From assembly GCF_003600685.1 (NCBI RefSeq), contig NZ_CP032084.1, positions 5,208,001 through 5,272,000 of the forward strand: a stretch of DNA of 64,000 nucleotides, read 5' to 3'. The translations under genes and the position numbers were made by a program. The notes beneath the pieces are model-generated. The model saw only the letters and a program-made list of their open reading frames with translations, had not been told where the DNA came from and searched no databases. Source of the DNA: Achromobacter sp. B7. Lineage in GTDB: Bacteria > Pseudomonadota > Gammaproteobacteria > Burkholderiales > Burkholderiaceae_B. Below, piece after piece: positions 16,514 through 25,654 of the stretch; position 1 is the stretch's first letter; each line of letters opens with the position of its first letter.

Positions 16514-17323
16514 ATGAGCGTCTCAAACCCTCCCCCCTTGGCCGTAATTCCCCAGCGCGAACCGGCCCCTTATGTTCCCGACTCCGTCCTGGACCGTCTG
16601 GCCCGTGCAACCAGCGGCTCGCTGACCACGCAGCTGTATATCAAGGGTCTGCGTCAGCCGGTGCTGCACGGCCTGACGCCGCTGAACAAAAAGGTCAAAC
16701 CCTTTGCCGGCCGCGCGTACACCATGCGCTTCATTCCCGCGCGCGAAGATGTGGATGTCTATGGCAACCTGACTACGTCGCCCTCAGCGGACAACCTGCA
16801 ATGGGTGGGCGTCGAGCAGATCGAGCCCGGCCATGTGCTTGTCATTGACAGCAACAAGGACGGCCGCGCCGCATCCATGGGCAATATGCTGATCACGCGG
16901 ATGATGATGCGCGGCGCGCGCGGCGTCATCACGGACGGTACCTTTCGCGACGGCACCGAACTGAGCCAGATGGATTTTCCAATCTGGAGCACCGGCGTCA
17001 CCGCGACCACTCGGCTGAGCTACCACCATGTGGCGGATCTGCAAGTGCCGATCGGCTGCGCCGGCGTGGCGATCTATCCGGGCGACGTGATCCATGGCGA
17101 TGGCGACAACATCACCGTCATCCCCGCGCATCTGGCCGAAGAAATGGCGGACCTGTGCGAAAAGCGTGACGACATCGAAGCGTATCTGGCCTTGCGCGTG
17201 CAAGCCGGCGAACCGCTGTGGGGCCTGTATCCGCCCAGCGACGCCACGCGTGCGCAATTCAAGCAATGGGTCGCTGACGGCCGCCCCGCGATCCCCGCCG
17301 CCAAGCCCGCAGGCAGCCGTTGA
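16514..17323 (+). CDS. RraA-like family protein, probable keto-acid aldolase/decarboxylase
   Basis: A 269-residue member of the RraA/HMG-aldolase fold. It has the substrate and metal motif GVITDGTFRDGTEL (about residues 136-149), with the Asp and the Arg-Asp pair used by 4-hydroxy-4-methyl-2-oxoglutarate aldolases. KPFAGRAYTMRF and a helical C-terminal extension (EEMADLCEKRDDIEAYLALR) are also present. Such proteins in catabolic operons usually cleave or decarboxylate hydroxy-keto acids; true RraA regulators are shorter (about 160 residues). The ATG at 16514 starts the conserved part. It is first in a plus-strand operon with an SnoaL-like protein, a Dabb protein and an aldehyde dehydrogenase. 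The substrate is unknown. Confidence 0.75.
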   Translation: MSVSNPPPLAVIPQREPAPYVPDSVLDRLARATSGSLTTQLYIKGLRQPVLHGLTPLNKKVKPFAGRAYTMRFIPAREDVDVYGNLTTSPSADNLQWVGVEQIEPGHVLVIDSNKDGRAASMGNMLITRMMMRGARGVITDGTFRDGTELSQMDFPIWSTGVTATTRLSYHHVADLQVPIGCAGVAIYPGDVIHGDGDNITVIPAHLAEEMADLCEKRDDIEAYLALRVQAGEPLWGLYPPSDATRAQFKQWVADGRPAIPAAKPAGSR

Positions 17324-17347
17324 TCACGCCGCATTCAGGATGCACTC

Positions 17348-17815
17348 ATGAGAAAAACGTTTACCCCCGAAGACCACGCCGCGCTGATCCGCCGCTATTT
17401 CGACGCCTGCAATGCCGCCGACTATGACGCGCTGGTTGATTGCTTCACCCCCGACGCCGTCCACTACTTCCCGGCCGGCTTGCCGGAAGTGCCGTGGCGC
17501 ACCGCCGACACCATCGCCAAGAAATGGGTGTGGTGTGTCGAAACGCTGGGTTCCCAGTGGACCATCGAACGCATCATCGTCAGCCACGACACGCCCGAGG
17601 CGATGATCGAATGGACGCATTGGAAGAACAAAAGCGGCACGGCCCTGCGCGGCGCGGAGTGGTACGACTTTGATCCCGAGACGGGAAAAATCTCAGAGAT
17701 CCGCGCCTACTACGCCTCGCCCGCTGACCCGTCTGCCCGCATCAATGAACTGGTTGCGTTTGACTATGCCGATCGGGGCTATCACCTGCAAAGCGCCACG
17801 AAGGCAGCAACATGA
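17348..17815 (+). CDS. SnoaL-like / NTF2-fold protein
   Basis: A 155-residue protein with the cone-shaped NTF2-like fold. An N-terminal helix (HAALIRRYFDACNAADYDALVDCF) is followed by TPDAVHYFPAG and strands ending in EIRAYYASP, as in SnoaL-like polyketide cyclases and related isomerases. In catabolic operons such proteins often act as small isomerases or dehydratases, but no specific reaction can be assigned. It lies 24 bp after the RraA-like gene, and its stop overlaps the start of the Dabb gene by four bases, so it is in the same operon. Confidence 0.75.
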   Translation: MRKTFTPEDHAALIRRYFDACNAADYDALVDCFTPDAVHYFPAGLPEVPWRTADTIAKKWVWCVETLGSQWTIERIIVSHDTPEAMIEWTHWKNKSGTALRGAEWYDFDPETGKISEIRAYYASPADPSARINELVAFDYADRGYHLQSATKAAT

Positions 17816-18105
17816 TCCGGCACATTGTCTTGTTCCGCAGGCGTCCCGGCGTCGAGCGTGATGCGGCGCTTGAAGCGCGCCTGGCCGAGCGCATGAGCGC
17901 CTTGGGCGCCGACATTCCGGCGATACGGTTCTGGCGCGTTGCCGCCAACGAACTGACGCGCCCCATCAGCTGGGATTACATCCTGGAGTCCGAAGTCGAC
18001 AACGCAGCCGAGCTCGATGCCTACCTGTTCCACCCGCTGCATGTCGCATTGGTGGCTGATTTGAAGCCGTACTTCGAATGGGCCGCCGTTGACTACACGG
18101 TGTAG
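17812..18105 (+). CDS. Dabb-family (dimeric alpha/beta barrel) protein
   Basis: A 97-residue Dabb (stress-responsive A/B barrel) protein. [14 protein letters not shown] at the start, the central strand [14 protein letters not shown] and [24 protein letters not shown] at the end are typical. Members form dimeric ferredoxin-like barrels; some act on catabolic intermediates, others are structural. The ATGA overlap with the SnoaL-like gene indicates translational coupling. Confidence 0.8.
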   Translation: MIRHIVLFRRRPGVERDAALEARLAERMSALGADIPAIRFWRVAANELTRPISWDYILESEVDNAAELDAYLFHPLHVALVADLKPYFEWAAVDYTV

Positions 18106-18136
18106 GGCAACGCTGAAACCTATGCGAGACCGCAAC

Positions 18137-19723
18137 ATGACACTGTCTGGAAGCATGCTCATCGGAGCATCCGACGTAACGGGCGACGAAGGCGTCGCCC
18201 ACGCCATCAATCCGGCAACCAATCAGGCGATCCCGACTCCCCCGCTCGGCCTGGGCGGCGCCGCGCACGTGGATCGCGCCGCCCGTTTGGCGGCCCAGGC
18301 CTTCGACGCCTATCGACGGCAACCCATGGAGACCCGAGCCGCCTTGCTGGAGTCCATCGCCGACAACATCGAGGCGCTGGGCGACACCCTGATTGAACGG
18401 GCGCATGCAGAAACGGGCCTGCCCGTTGCTCGGCTGCAAGGAGAACGCGGCCGCACGACCGGACAACTGCGCCTGTTCGCAAGCGTTGTCCGCCAGGGGC
18501 ATTTCCTGCGCGCCACGCTGGACACGGCGTTGCCGCAGCGGCAGCCGCTGCCCCGTAGCGACCTGCGCATGTCCAAACTGCCGCTGGGTCCCGTCGCCGT
18601 CTTTGGCGCCAGCAATTTTCCGCTGGCATTTTCGGTGGCTGGCGGCGACACCGCCAGCGCGCTGGCGGCAGGCTGCCCCGTGATCGTCAAAGCCCACTCG
18701 GCGCACTTGGGCACCTCGGAGCTGGTGGGCCGAGCCATTCAACAAGCGGTTGCCAGGCTGGGACTGCACGAGGGGGTGTTCTCTCTGCTGATCGGATCGG
18801 GACGCAAACTGGGAGAATCGTTGGTCGCCCATCCCGCCATCAAGGCGGTCGGCTTCACGGGGTCTCGGCAAGGCGGGGTGGCCTTGCAGCGCATTGCTCA
18901 ACAACGCGCCGAGCCGATTCCGGTATACGCCGAGATGAGCAGCATCAACCCCGTGTTTCTGCTGCCAGGCGCCTTGGCGGCCCGTCCCGAAGCACTGGCC
19001 CGTGCCTTCGTAGATTCCTTGACGCTGGGCGCCGGCCAGTTCTGCACGAACCCCGGCCTGGTGCTGGCAGTGGACGGGCCCGGCCTGGATGCGTTCGTCG
19101 CCGCCGCTGCCCGGGCAGTGGGCAAGAAGCCCGCTCAGACCATGCTGACCCCAGGCATCCACGACGCGTATTGCTCGGGCAAGGCGGCGTGGCAAGCTGC
19201 CGATGGGGTATCCACCGTGGCGACGGGTCTCTCATCCGAAGGGCGCCCCAACGCCGCTCAGGCCGCGTTGTATCTCAGCGATGCCGAGCACCTGTTGGAA
19301 GAAACAGCACTACAGGCCGAAGTCTTCGGGCCCGCTGCGTTGCTCATCCGGGTGCGGGATGAAGACACCCTGCACCGAGTCGCCGAGCATCTTGAGGGCC
19401 AACTGACCGCTACCCTGTTGCTGGACGAGTCCGACCATCCGCTGGCGCGCACGCTGCTGCCCGTGCTGGAACGCAAAGCCGGCCGCATCCTGGCCAACGG
19501 CTTTCCGACGGGCGTGGAAGTCTGCCACGCGATGGTTCACGGTGGCCCCTACCCGGCCACCACCAACGCGATGTACACCTCGGTGGGTGCGCAAGCCATC
19601 GACCGATTCTTGCGCCCAGTTTGCTATCAGGACGTGCCGGAAGCCCTGCTGCCCGCTGAGCTGCTGGCGGACAACCCGCTGAATCTCTGGCGGCTTGTGA
19701 ATGGTGCGTTCAAACAAGCCTAG
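18137..19723 (+). CDS. Aldehyde dehydrogenase, alpha-ketoglutarate-semialdehyde dehydrogenase-like
   Basis: A 528-residue NAD(P)-dependent aldehyde dehydrogenase of the group that oxidises 2,5-dioxovalerate (alpha-ketoglutarate semialdehyde) to 2-oxoglutarate. The catalytic Cys lies in [12 protein letters not shown] and the general-base Glu in [19 protein letters not shown] belongs to the cofactor pocket. The FCTNPG form and the 525-530 residue length are typical of this subgroup. The ATG at 18137 begins [10 protein letters not shown], matching the usual start; ATGs at 18122 and 18089 are alternatives. It is the last gene of the 16514-19723 operon and is followed by a terminator. The dehydratase that normally feeds this step (KdgD) is not in the window. 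Confidence 0.82.
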   Translation: MTLSGSMLIGASDVTGDEGVAHAINPATNQAIPTPPLGLGGAAHVDRAARLAAQAFDAYRRQPMETRAALLESIADNIEALGDTLIERAHAETGLPVARLQGERGRTTGQLRLFASVVRQGHFLRATLDTALPQRQPLPRSDLRMSKLPLGPVAVFGASNFPLAFSVAGGDTASALAAGCPVIVKAHSAHLGTSELVGRAIQQAVARLGLHEGVFSLLIGSGRKLGESLVAHPAIKAVGFTGSRQGGVALQRIAQQRAEPIPVYAEMSSINPVFLLPGALAARPEALARAFVDSLTLGAGQFCTNPGLVLAVDGPGLDAFVAAAARAVGKKPAQTMLTPGIHDAYCSGKAAWQAADGVSTVATGLSSEGRPNAAQAALYLSDAEHLLEETALQAEVFGPAALLIRVRDEDTLHRVAEHLEGQLTATLLLDESDHPLARTLLPVLERKAGRILANGFPTGVEVCHAMVHGGPYPATTNAMYTSVGAQAIDRFLRPVCYQDVPEALLPAELLADNPLNLWRLVNGAFKQA

Positions 19724-19741
19724 CCCACCTAAGAAGGCAAG

Positions 19742-19780
19742 AAAAAAGCGCGTCAGTCCCGAGAGACTGGCGCGCTTTTT
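19742..19780. terminator. Bidirectional intrinsic terminator
   Basis: The stem AAAAAGCGCGTCAGTC / GACTGGCGCGCTTTTT has a six-base loop and A/T tracts on both sides. It lies between the convergent ends of the aldehyde dehydrogenase (+) and talarate/galactarate dehydratase (-) genes and can serve both. Confidence 0.85.
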
Positions 19781-19811
19781 ACTTGGCCGGCATTGCCGGC
19801 CCTTTCGATCG

Positions 19812-21008
19812 CTACGGACGCTTGCCGAACTCTTCGAAGTCCGCGCGCCAGGCAATTGCCTGTTCGCTCAGCGAGAACCCCAGCCCGGGACGATCCGACA
19901 CGTACATGCGGCCATCCTTCAAGTGCATCTGCTCATTAAACATCGGACCCAGCCACTCGAAGTGCTCCAGCCACGGCTCGATGGGATAGGCGGCCGCCAA
20001 GTGCAAGTGAATCTCCATGGCGAAATGCGGGGCCAGCTTGCGGCCCTTGAACGCTCCCAACGCCATGATTTCCAGGAACGGCGTGATGCCGCCCACGCGC
20101 GGGGCATCTGGCTGAATGAAATCACTGCCTTCCGCCAGGATCAACTGAGCGTGCTCGCCCGCACTGGTCAGCATTTCGCCCGTAGCAATGGCGGTATCAA
20201 AGCGGTTCGCCAGTTGCGCATGGCCCTCGAAGTCATACGCGTCCAGGGGCTCTTCAATCCAGGTCAGATCAAAGTCTTCAAAAGCGCGGCAAGCGCGCGT
20301 CGCTTTCTGCCGGTCCCATTGCTGGTTGGCATCGACCATCAGCGGGAAGTCGTTGCCCAGCAGCTTGCGCACCTCGCCCACGCGCTGGACATCGATCGCC
20401 AAGTCAGGCTGGCCCACTTTGAGCTTGATGCCGCCAATGCCGCTTTCGCGCGAAATCTGCACGTTCTTCAACACCTGGTCCAGCGGGGTATGCAGATAAC
20501 CGCCCGACGTGTTGTAGCACTGCACCGAATCGCGATGCGCGCCCAGCAGCTTGGCCAGCGGCAGACCCGCGCGCTTGGCCTTCAGGTCCCACAGCGCAAT
20601 GTCGAATGGCGCAATCGCCTGTGTCGTCAGGCCGCTGCGGCCCATGGACGCGCCCGCCCACAGCAGCTTGGTAAACAGCTTGGAAATATCGCTGGGGTCT
20701 TCGCCCAACAGGTTGGGTGCGATTTCCTTGGCGTGCGCATACATGCCTGGACCGCCGGCGCGCTTCGAATAGCCGAAGCCGATGCCATCATGGCCGTCGC
20801 GCGTGCGGATCTCGGCAAAGATGAACGCGATCTCGGTCAATGGCTTCTGCCGGCCTGTGAGCACCTTGGCGTCACTGACGGGCGTCGCCAGCGGCAGATG
20901 CACCAGCGATACCTTGATCCATTCGATACGGTCGCCGCTCTCGGCCGCGGTGCGCACGTTGGCGTCTGCCTTGGCATAAGACACGATGTTGGATTGGACA
21001 GCTTTCAT
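19812..21008 (-). CDS. L-talarate/galactarate dehydratase
   Basis: A 398-residue enolase-superfamily acid-sugar dehydratase. It converts L-talarate or galactarate to 5-keto-4-deoxyglucarate in the cytoplasm. Similarity to the Salmonella L-talarate/galactarate dehydratase runs the whole length (for example RTAAESGDRIEW, TPVSDAKVLTGRQKPLTE, GEMLTS). The catalytic set falls at matching positions: K195 and K197 (KLK), metal ligands D226, E252 and E278, and the D301-H328 dyad. The Bug receptor gene lies 42 bp upstream on the same strand, so uptake and first step are probably one operon. It is likely controlled by the LacI-type proteins encoded divergently. Confidence 0.93.
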   Translation of the reverse strand: MKAVQSNIVSYAKADANVRTAAESGDRIEWIKVSLVHLPLATPVSDAKVLTGRQKPLTEIAFIFAEIRTRDGHDGIGFGYSKRAGGPGMYAHAKEIAPNLLGEDPSDISKLFTKLLWAGASMGRSGLTTQAIAPFDIALWDLKAKRAGLPLAKLLGAHRDSVQCYNTSGGYLHTPLDQVLKNVQISRESGIGGIKLKVGQPDLAIDVQRVGEVRKLLGNDFPLMVDANQQWDRQKATRACRAFEDFDLTWIEEPLDAYDFEGHAQLANRFDTAIATGEMLTSAGEHAQLILAEGSDFIQPDAPRVGGITPFLEIMALGAFKGRKLAPHFAMEIHLHLAAAYPIEPWLEHFEWLGPMFNEQMHLKDGRMYVSDRPGLGFSLSEQAIAWRADFEEFGKRP

Positions 21009-21050
21009 TTGATCAATTCCGGATAAAGGACAATAAAAATGTGGGCCTGC

Positions 21051-22028
21051 TCAGTTGAGCTTGATGCCGGCCTTCTGAACGACTTGTTCCCAGCGCGAGA
21101 TTTCTTTCTGCACAAATCGGCTGTAATCGGCCGACCGGGACGCCACGACGACGAAGCCGCTGGCTTCGAGCTTGGCGCGCGCGGCGGGGTCGGAGAACCC
21201 CTTGACCATCGCCGCCTCCAGCTTGGCGACGACAGCGGCGGGCGTGCCCTTGGGTGCGGACAACCCTGTCCACGACACGGCGCTGAAACCCGGATAGCCG
21301 GACTCGGCCACGGTCGGCACATCGGGGTACAGCGGATTACGTTCGATGCTGGTCACGGCCAATGCCCGCAACTTTCCCGCTTTCACATGCGGCAACACCG
21401 CATCTTGATTGGTGAACATGCCGGGAATCTGGCCCGCCAGCACATCGTTCAACGCGGGCGCTCCCCCCTTATAAGGGATGCCCACCATGTCCAGGCCCGC
21501 CACCTGCTTCAGGTATTCGGTCGTCACGTGACCAGATGACGCATTGACCTGGCCGTAGTCGAATTTGCCAGGATGTGCCTTAACCCAGGCAATAAATTCC
21601 TGAAAGGTCTTCGCAGAAAAGGCGGGGTTCACGACCAGCACATTCGGCCCGGCCGCCAATTGCGAAATATGAACGAAGTCGCTGTTCGAGTCATACGACG
21701 GCTTTGGCGTGAAGCCGTGAATAATGGCGTTGCTGCCTATCCCCGACAACAGCAGCGTATAGCCATCGGCCTGCGCTCTTGCCACTTGCTCCGTGCCGAT
21801 GGCGCCTCCGGCGCCCCCCTTGTTCTCAACGACGAAAGCCTGCTTGAGCTCGCGGCCGAGCACATCGGCAATCAAGCGGCCCATCAGATCACTGGTGCCG
21901 CCAGCGGGAAAGGGCACGACAATTTTCACGGGACGCGACGGATAGTCAGCTTGCGCCCAAGCAGCGCCAGGCAGTGTCACCATGCTGGCCACCAGGCATA
22001 GCGCGGTGAATAGAAATCTACGGCTCAT
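21051..22028 (-). CDS. Bug/TctC-family periplasmic solute receptor
   Basis: A 325-residue periplasmic binding protein of the Bug (tripartite tricarboxylate transporter receptor) family. It has a signal peptide (residues 1-26, ending AWA), then the family start DYPSRPVKIVVPFPAGGTSDLMGRLIAD, followed by VENKGGAGGAIGTEQVA and the ligand-loop regions. The ATG at 22028 has a clear AGGAG. No TctA/TctB membrane genes are nearby, as is common for the many orphan Bug receptors of Bordetella and Achromobacter. Operon context suggests it binds a hexarate such as galactarate or talarate. Confidence 0.9.
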   Translation of the reverse strand: MSRRFLFTALCLVASMVTLPGAAWAQADYPSRPVKIVVPFPAGGTSDLMGRLIADVLGRELKQAFVVENKGGAGGAIGTEQVARAQADGYTLLLSGIGSNAIIHGFTPKPSYDSNSDFVHISQLAAGPNVLVVNPAFSAKTFQEFIAWVKAHPGKFDYGQVNASSGHVTTEYLKQVAGLDMVGIPYKGGAPALNDVLAGQIPGMFTNQDAVLPHVKAGKLRALAVTSIERNPLYPDVPTVAESGYPGFSAVSWTGLSAPKGTPAAVVAKLEAAMVKGFSDPAARAKLEASGFVVVASRSADYSRFVQKEISRWEQVVQKAGIKLN

Positions 22029-22075
22029 GCTTTGTCTCCTGTGCGGTCGTAGCCGATTTTTTATGGATAGAATTA

Positions 22076-22089
22076 TGGAAGCGCTTTCA
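22076..22089. promoter_or_regulatory. LacI/GntR-type operator
   Basis: TGGAAGCGCTTTCA is a near-palindrome with a central CG-containing core, matching the general LacI-family operator form (TGnAAnCGnTTnCA). It lies in the space between the Bug receptor gene (-) and the first lacI-type gene (+), placed to control both. Confidence 0.7.
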
Positions 22090-22190
22090 TTTTGAACGCC
22101 TGTCCGGATTTCGCAATCCACCCCTTTTATCGACATCGCCTCGCGTCCCACACTTTGGAACTTTCGCCTCACATACCCGGCAATGCCCGC

Positions 22191-23177
22191 ATGAGCGACG
22201 TCGCCCGAGAGGCGGGCGTCTCACTCGTCACTGTTTCGCGCGCCTTGAATACCCCCGAAAAGGTGTCTCGCGATACGCTGGCGGCCGTGCGCCGCGCAAT
22301 CGCCCTGCTGGGCTATGTGCCCAACCTGATGGCGGGCAGTCTGGCCTCCAACCGTTCCCGCATCGTCGCCGCCATCGTCCCAACGATATCCAACCTGGTC
22401 TTTGCCGAAACGATCGAAGCGTTGACGCATACGCTGGCCGGAGACGGATATCAATTGTTGCTAGGCCAAAGTGGCTACAGCAAACAGGTGGAAGCAGCGC
22501 TTGTGGATACGTTCCTGGGCCGCCGCGTCGACGGCTTGGTGCTGACCGGCTTTTCGCAGCCCAAAGCGCTGCGCCTGAAACTGCAACGCGCGAACGTGCC
22601 CGTCGTGCAGACCTGGGGCCTACCGGGCCCGGGGCACACCACGCTGATCGATATGGCCGTCGGGTTTTCGAATGCAGGCGCAGGACGCGCCGCCGCGCGC
22701 CATCTGATTGATCGAGGTCATCGCACGCTGGCATTCATTGGCGCCGATGAGGCGCGGTCCCGGCAACGCCTGCAAGGCTTTCGCGCAGAAGCGCTGGCCG
22801 CCGACCTGCCTGAAATCGAAGCGGCGTTCATCCCGCCTCCGGTTCAGATCGACGCGGCCGGACCCTGTCTGGAACAGATGCTGACACGCCGCCCGGACAT
22901 CACGGCGGTGTTCTGCAACAACGACCTGCTGGCGGCAGGGTTGCTGTTCACCTGCCGGCAAAACGGCCTGCCGGTCCCCGAGCGGCTTGCCATCATGGGC
23001 TTTGGCGATCTGTCGATTTCCCGGGCGGCCTCTCCCGCCTTGTCGACCATCCGGATCCGCCGTGCAGAGATGGGCGAACGGGCCGGAAAGATGTTGATTG
23101 CCCGTTTGGGCAACTCCGCGCCCGGCGCGAAATTCGCCGATCTTGGCTTCGAGGTCATTGAACGGAGCAGCACATGA
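22191..23177 (+). CDS. LacI-family transcriptional regulator, GntR-like (copy 1)
   Basis: About 328 residues (340 if it starts at the TTG at 22155). An N-terminal LacI helix-turn-helix and hinge (DVAREAGVSLVTVSRALNTPEKVS, NLMAGSLASNRS) precede a periplasmic-binding-protein-like effector domain with gluconate-repressor features (FAETIEALTHTLAGDGYQLLLGQSGY, RRVDGLVLTG, CNNDLLAAGLLF). No good ribosome-binding site decides the start. It is divergent from the Bug receptor/talarate dehydratase operon with an operator at 22076-22089. Its stop overlaps the start of a paralogous regulator. Confidence 0.87.
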   Translation: MSDVAREAGVSLVTVSRALNTPEKVSRDTLAAVRRAIALLGYVPNLMAGSLASNRSRIVAAIVPTISNLVFAETIEALTHTLAGDGYQLLLGQSGYSKQVEAALVDTFLGRRVDGLVLTGFSQPKALRLKLQRANVPVVQTWGLPGPGHTTLIDMAVGFSNAGAGRAAARHLIDRGHRTLAFIGADEARSRQRLQGFRAEALAADLPEIEAAFIPPPVQIDAAGPCLEQMLTRRPDITAVFCNNDLLAAGLLFTCRQNGLPVPERLAIMGFGDLSISRAASPALSTIRIRRAEMGERAGKMLIARLGNSAPGAKFADLGFEVIERSST

Positions 23178-24178
23178 CGCACGCCGCAACCCGCGTCCAG
23201 ATGGCTGACGTCGCCCGCGAAGCCGGCGTCGCGCGGGTGACGGTCTCGCGCGTGATCAATGCGCCGGACAGCGTCGCCCCCAAAACGCGCGCCACTGTCC
23301 TGGCCGCGATCGCCCGCCTGGGATTCGTGCCCAATCTGAATGCTGGCACGCTGGCGTCACGCCGTTCACGCATTGTCGGCGCCCTGGTGCCCACCCTATC
23401 CAATGCGTGGTTCGCCGACACGATGGACGGTCTGTCGGCCCGCTTGTCGGCAGCAGGTTATCAATTGCTGCTTGGGCAGACCCGATACGACCCGCATGAA
23501 GAAGAGCGATTGGTTGACGCCTTTATTGGCCGGCGCGTCGACGCCATCGTCGTAACCGGCACGCAGCATTTGCCTGCCGTGCAAGCGAAGCTGCAACGTT
23601 CGGGCATACCGGTGATCGAATGCTGGGATTTGATCGATACGCCGATTGACACCGTGGTGGGCTTTTCCAATGCGGACGCCGGCGCCACAATGGCCCGGCA
23701 TCTGACAGGCCGCGGCTGCCAGCAGCTGGGATTCATCGGCGCGGATGAACCCCGTTCCGCGCAGCGCTTGCGCGGGTTCCGGGAAGCCGCGACAGCAGCT
23801 GGCGTCTCCAGCGTTCATATGCACCTTGTCAAGCCGCCTTCCAGCATCCAGGATGGCGTTCATGGTCTGGAAGCATTGGTGCATGCGCATCCCGGTCTTG
23901 ACGGTGTGTTTTGCGGTAACGACACCCTGGCGCTAGGCGCGCTGCTGGCGGCCCGAAACCACGGCTGGCGCGTTCCCCAGAACATTGCCGTCGCCGGATT
24001 TTCAGACCTGCCGGTCGCCATCGCCAGCGTCCCGGCGCTGACAACCATCAGAATCGATTCCCGCGCGCTGGGTGAGCACGCAGGCGACTTGCTGGCGCGC
24101 CGCCTGCGCGGCGCATCCAACGATGGCCAGCGCGTTCACGACCTGGGATTCACGCTTGTCGTGCGCGACAGCGCCTGA
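23174..24178 (+). CDS. LacI-family transcriptional regulator, GntR-like (copy 2)
   Basis: A 334-residue paralogue of the preceding gene, starting with an ATGA overlap. The same blocks recur in order (DVAREAGVARVTVSRVIN, NLNAGTLASRRSRIVGALVPTLSN, GYQLLLGQTRYDP, RRVDAIVVTG, FCGNDTLALGALL), so the pair arose by tandem duplication. The DNA-recognition helix (RVTVSRV versus LVTVSRA) and the effector pocket differ, so operator and inducer preferences may differ too. It ends 14 bp before the convergent carrier gene. Confidence 0.87.
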   Translation: MTHAATRVQMADVAREAGVARVTVSRVINAPDSVAPKTRATVLAAIARLGFVPNLNAGTLASRRSRIVGALVPTLSNAWFADTMDGLSARLSAAGYQLLLGQTRYDPHEEERLVDAFIGRRVDAIVVTGTQHLPAVQAKLQRSGIPVIECWDLIDTPIDTVVGFSNADAGATMARHLTGRGCQQLGFIGADEPRSAQRLRGFREAATAAGVSSVHMHLVKPPSSIQDGVHGLEALVHAHPGLDGVFCGNDTLALGALLAARNHGWRVPQNIAVAGFSDLPVAIASVPALTTIRIDSRALGEHAGDLLARRLRGASNDGQRVHDLGFTLVVRDSA

Positions 24179-24192
24179 TGCCCAATACCCCA

Positions 24193-25566
24193 TCACGGGT
24201 TTGATGGACGGGCGTGAATCTCGCGCAACGCCGGCGCTCTGCGCTTGGGCTCAAAGCGTTGGATGCGGCCCACCAGCACCCAGTAACTCGCCACGGCAAC
24301 TACACCGTGCAAGCCCACAAACACCAAGGCTTGGTGGAACGAACCCGTCGTGCCCAGGATGTACCCAATCACGACGGGCGTAGTGATGCCCGCCGTGTTC
24401 CCGACCGCATTGAACACGCCGCCAGTCAAACCGATCATCGACTTGGGCGCAGTATCGGCCACCACCGTCCAGCCCAATGATCCGAAGCCCTTGCCAAAGA
24501 AGGCCAGCGACATCAGCGCCACCACGATCCAGTCGGTATCAACGTAGTTGCAGCCGATCATGACCGAGGTCAGCAGCAGGCCGATGGTGATGGGCACCTT
24601 GCGCGCAATCGTCAGTGACTGCGTGCGCTTGAGCAGCCAGTCCGACACAAATCCCGTCAGCACGCCACCCACGCAGCCGGCGATGGCCGGCAACGACGCC
24701 ACAAATCCCGCTGTCAGAATGCTCATGCCGCGCTCTTTCACAAGATAGGTCGGAAACCACGACACGAAGAACCAGGTGATGGCGGTAATGCAATACTGCG
24801 CCAGGAAAATGCCCGTCAACATCCTGCTGCGGAATAGATCAAGCAGGTTGGGCGTGCGCTGCACCATGCCGTCCGCATCGGGCTGCACATCGCCGTCCGT
24901 GGATGGGGCCACGCCATGGGCCGGCAGATCAACGAGTGCGCCGCCGTTGCGCATCAATTCCAATTCCTGGGCGGTGAGCTTGGGGTGTTCGGTTGGAACC
25001 TGATAGGCACGCCACCACAGCAGCGCCAGCAACAAGCCCAGCGCGCCCATGACCGAAAACACATGTTCCCAGCCGAACATATGGTCCAACCAGCCCATCA
25101 ACGGCGTGAACAGGGCCAACGACAGATACTGCGCACTGTTGAAGATGGCGCCGGCCACGCCGCGCTCCTGCGCGGGAAACCAAGCGGCGATCACACGGCC
25201 CGAGGCCGGACCCACCGGGGCCTCGAACGTGCCCAGCAGAAAGCGCAGAACCAGCAACGCGGCGAACGCGGAAGCAAACCATCCGGCGGCGCCCATGCAC
25301 ATCGTGCACGCCGACCACAGCACCAGGCCGCCCAGTACGGTGCGCTTGGCGCCGAGCCTGTCGACCAGCCACCCCGCAGGAACATGTGCAAGCACATAGG
25401 CCCATGCGAAAGACGAGAACAACCATCCCATCTGCACAGGAGACAGACCCAGCTCCTTGGACATGCCTGAACCAGCGACAGACAAGGTCGCGCGATCGCC
25501 CGTGCTAAAGGCAAGTACGATCGTGATCAAAGCGAGAATGAGAAAGCGCTGGCGCGCACGCAACAT
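24193..25566 (-). CDS. MFS transporter, GudP-like hexarate:proton symporter
   Basis: A 457-residue, 12-helix carrier of the anion:cation symporter branch of the major facilitator superfamily. It closely follows E. coli GudP (glucarate/galactarate transporter): GDRATLSVAGSGMSKELGL after helix 1, AAWFPAQERGVAGAIFNSAQY, TWFFVSWFPTYLVKERGMSIL and FGKGFGSLGWTVVADTAPK. The loop between helices 6 and 7 is longer than usual (about residues 205-240). It probably imports the same hexarates that the nearby dehydratase uses. It is transcribed with or just downstream of the remnant dehydratase and mannonate dehydratase genes. Confidence 0.87.
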   Translation of the reverse strand: MLRARQRFLILALITIVLAFSTGDRATLSVAGSGMSKELGLSPVQMGWLFSSFAWAYVLAHVPAGWLVDRLGAKRTVLGGLVLWSACTMCMGAAGWFASAFAALLVLRFLLGTFEAPVGPASGRVIAAWFPAQERGVAGAIFNSAQYLSLALFTPLMGWLDHMFGWEHVFSVMGALGLLLALLWWRAYQVPTEHPKLTAQELELMRNGGALVDLPAHGVAPSTDGDVQPDADGMVQRTPNLLDLFRSRMLTGIFLAQYCITAITWFFVSWFPTYLVKERGMSILTAGFVASLPAIAGCVGGVLTGFVSDWLLKRTQSLTIARKVPITIGLLLTSVMIGCNYVDTDWIVVALMSLAFFGKGFGSLGWTVVADTAPKSMIGLTGGVFNAVGNTAGITTPVVIGYILGTTGSFHQALVFVGLHGVVAVASYWVLVGRIQRFEPKRRAPALREIHARPSNP

Positions 25567-25654
25567 GTCTAGGTCTCCAGATTATTTTTGTTGGGGGCAG
25601 ACCGTGCGCATTGCGGGAAATGCACACCGCGCAGGACCGCGCCCGGTGCTAGGT

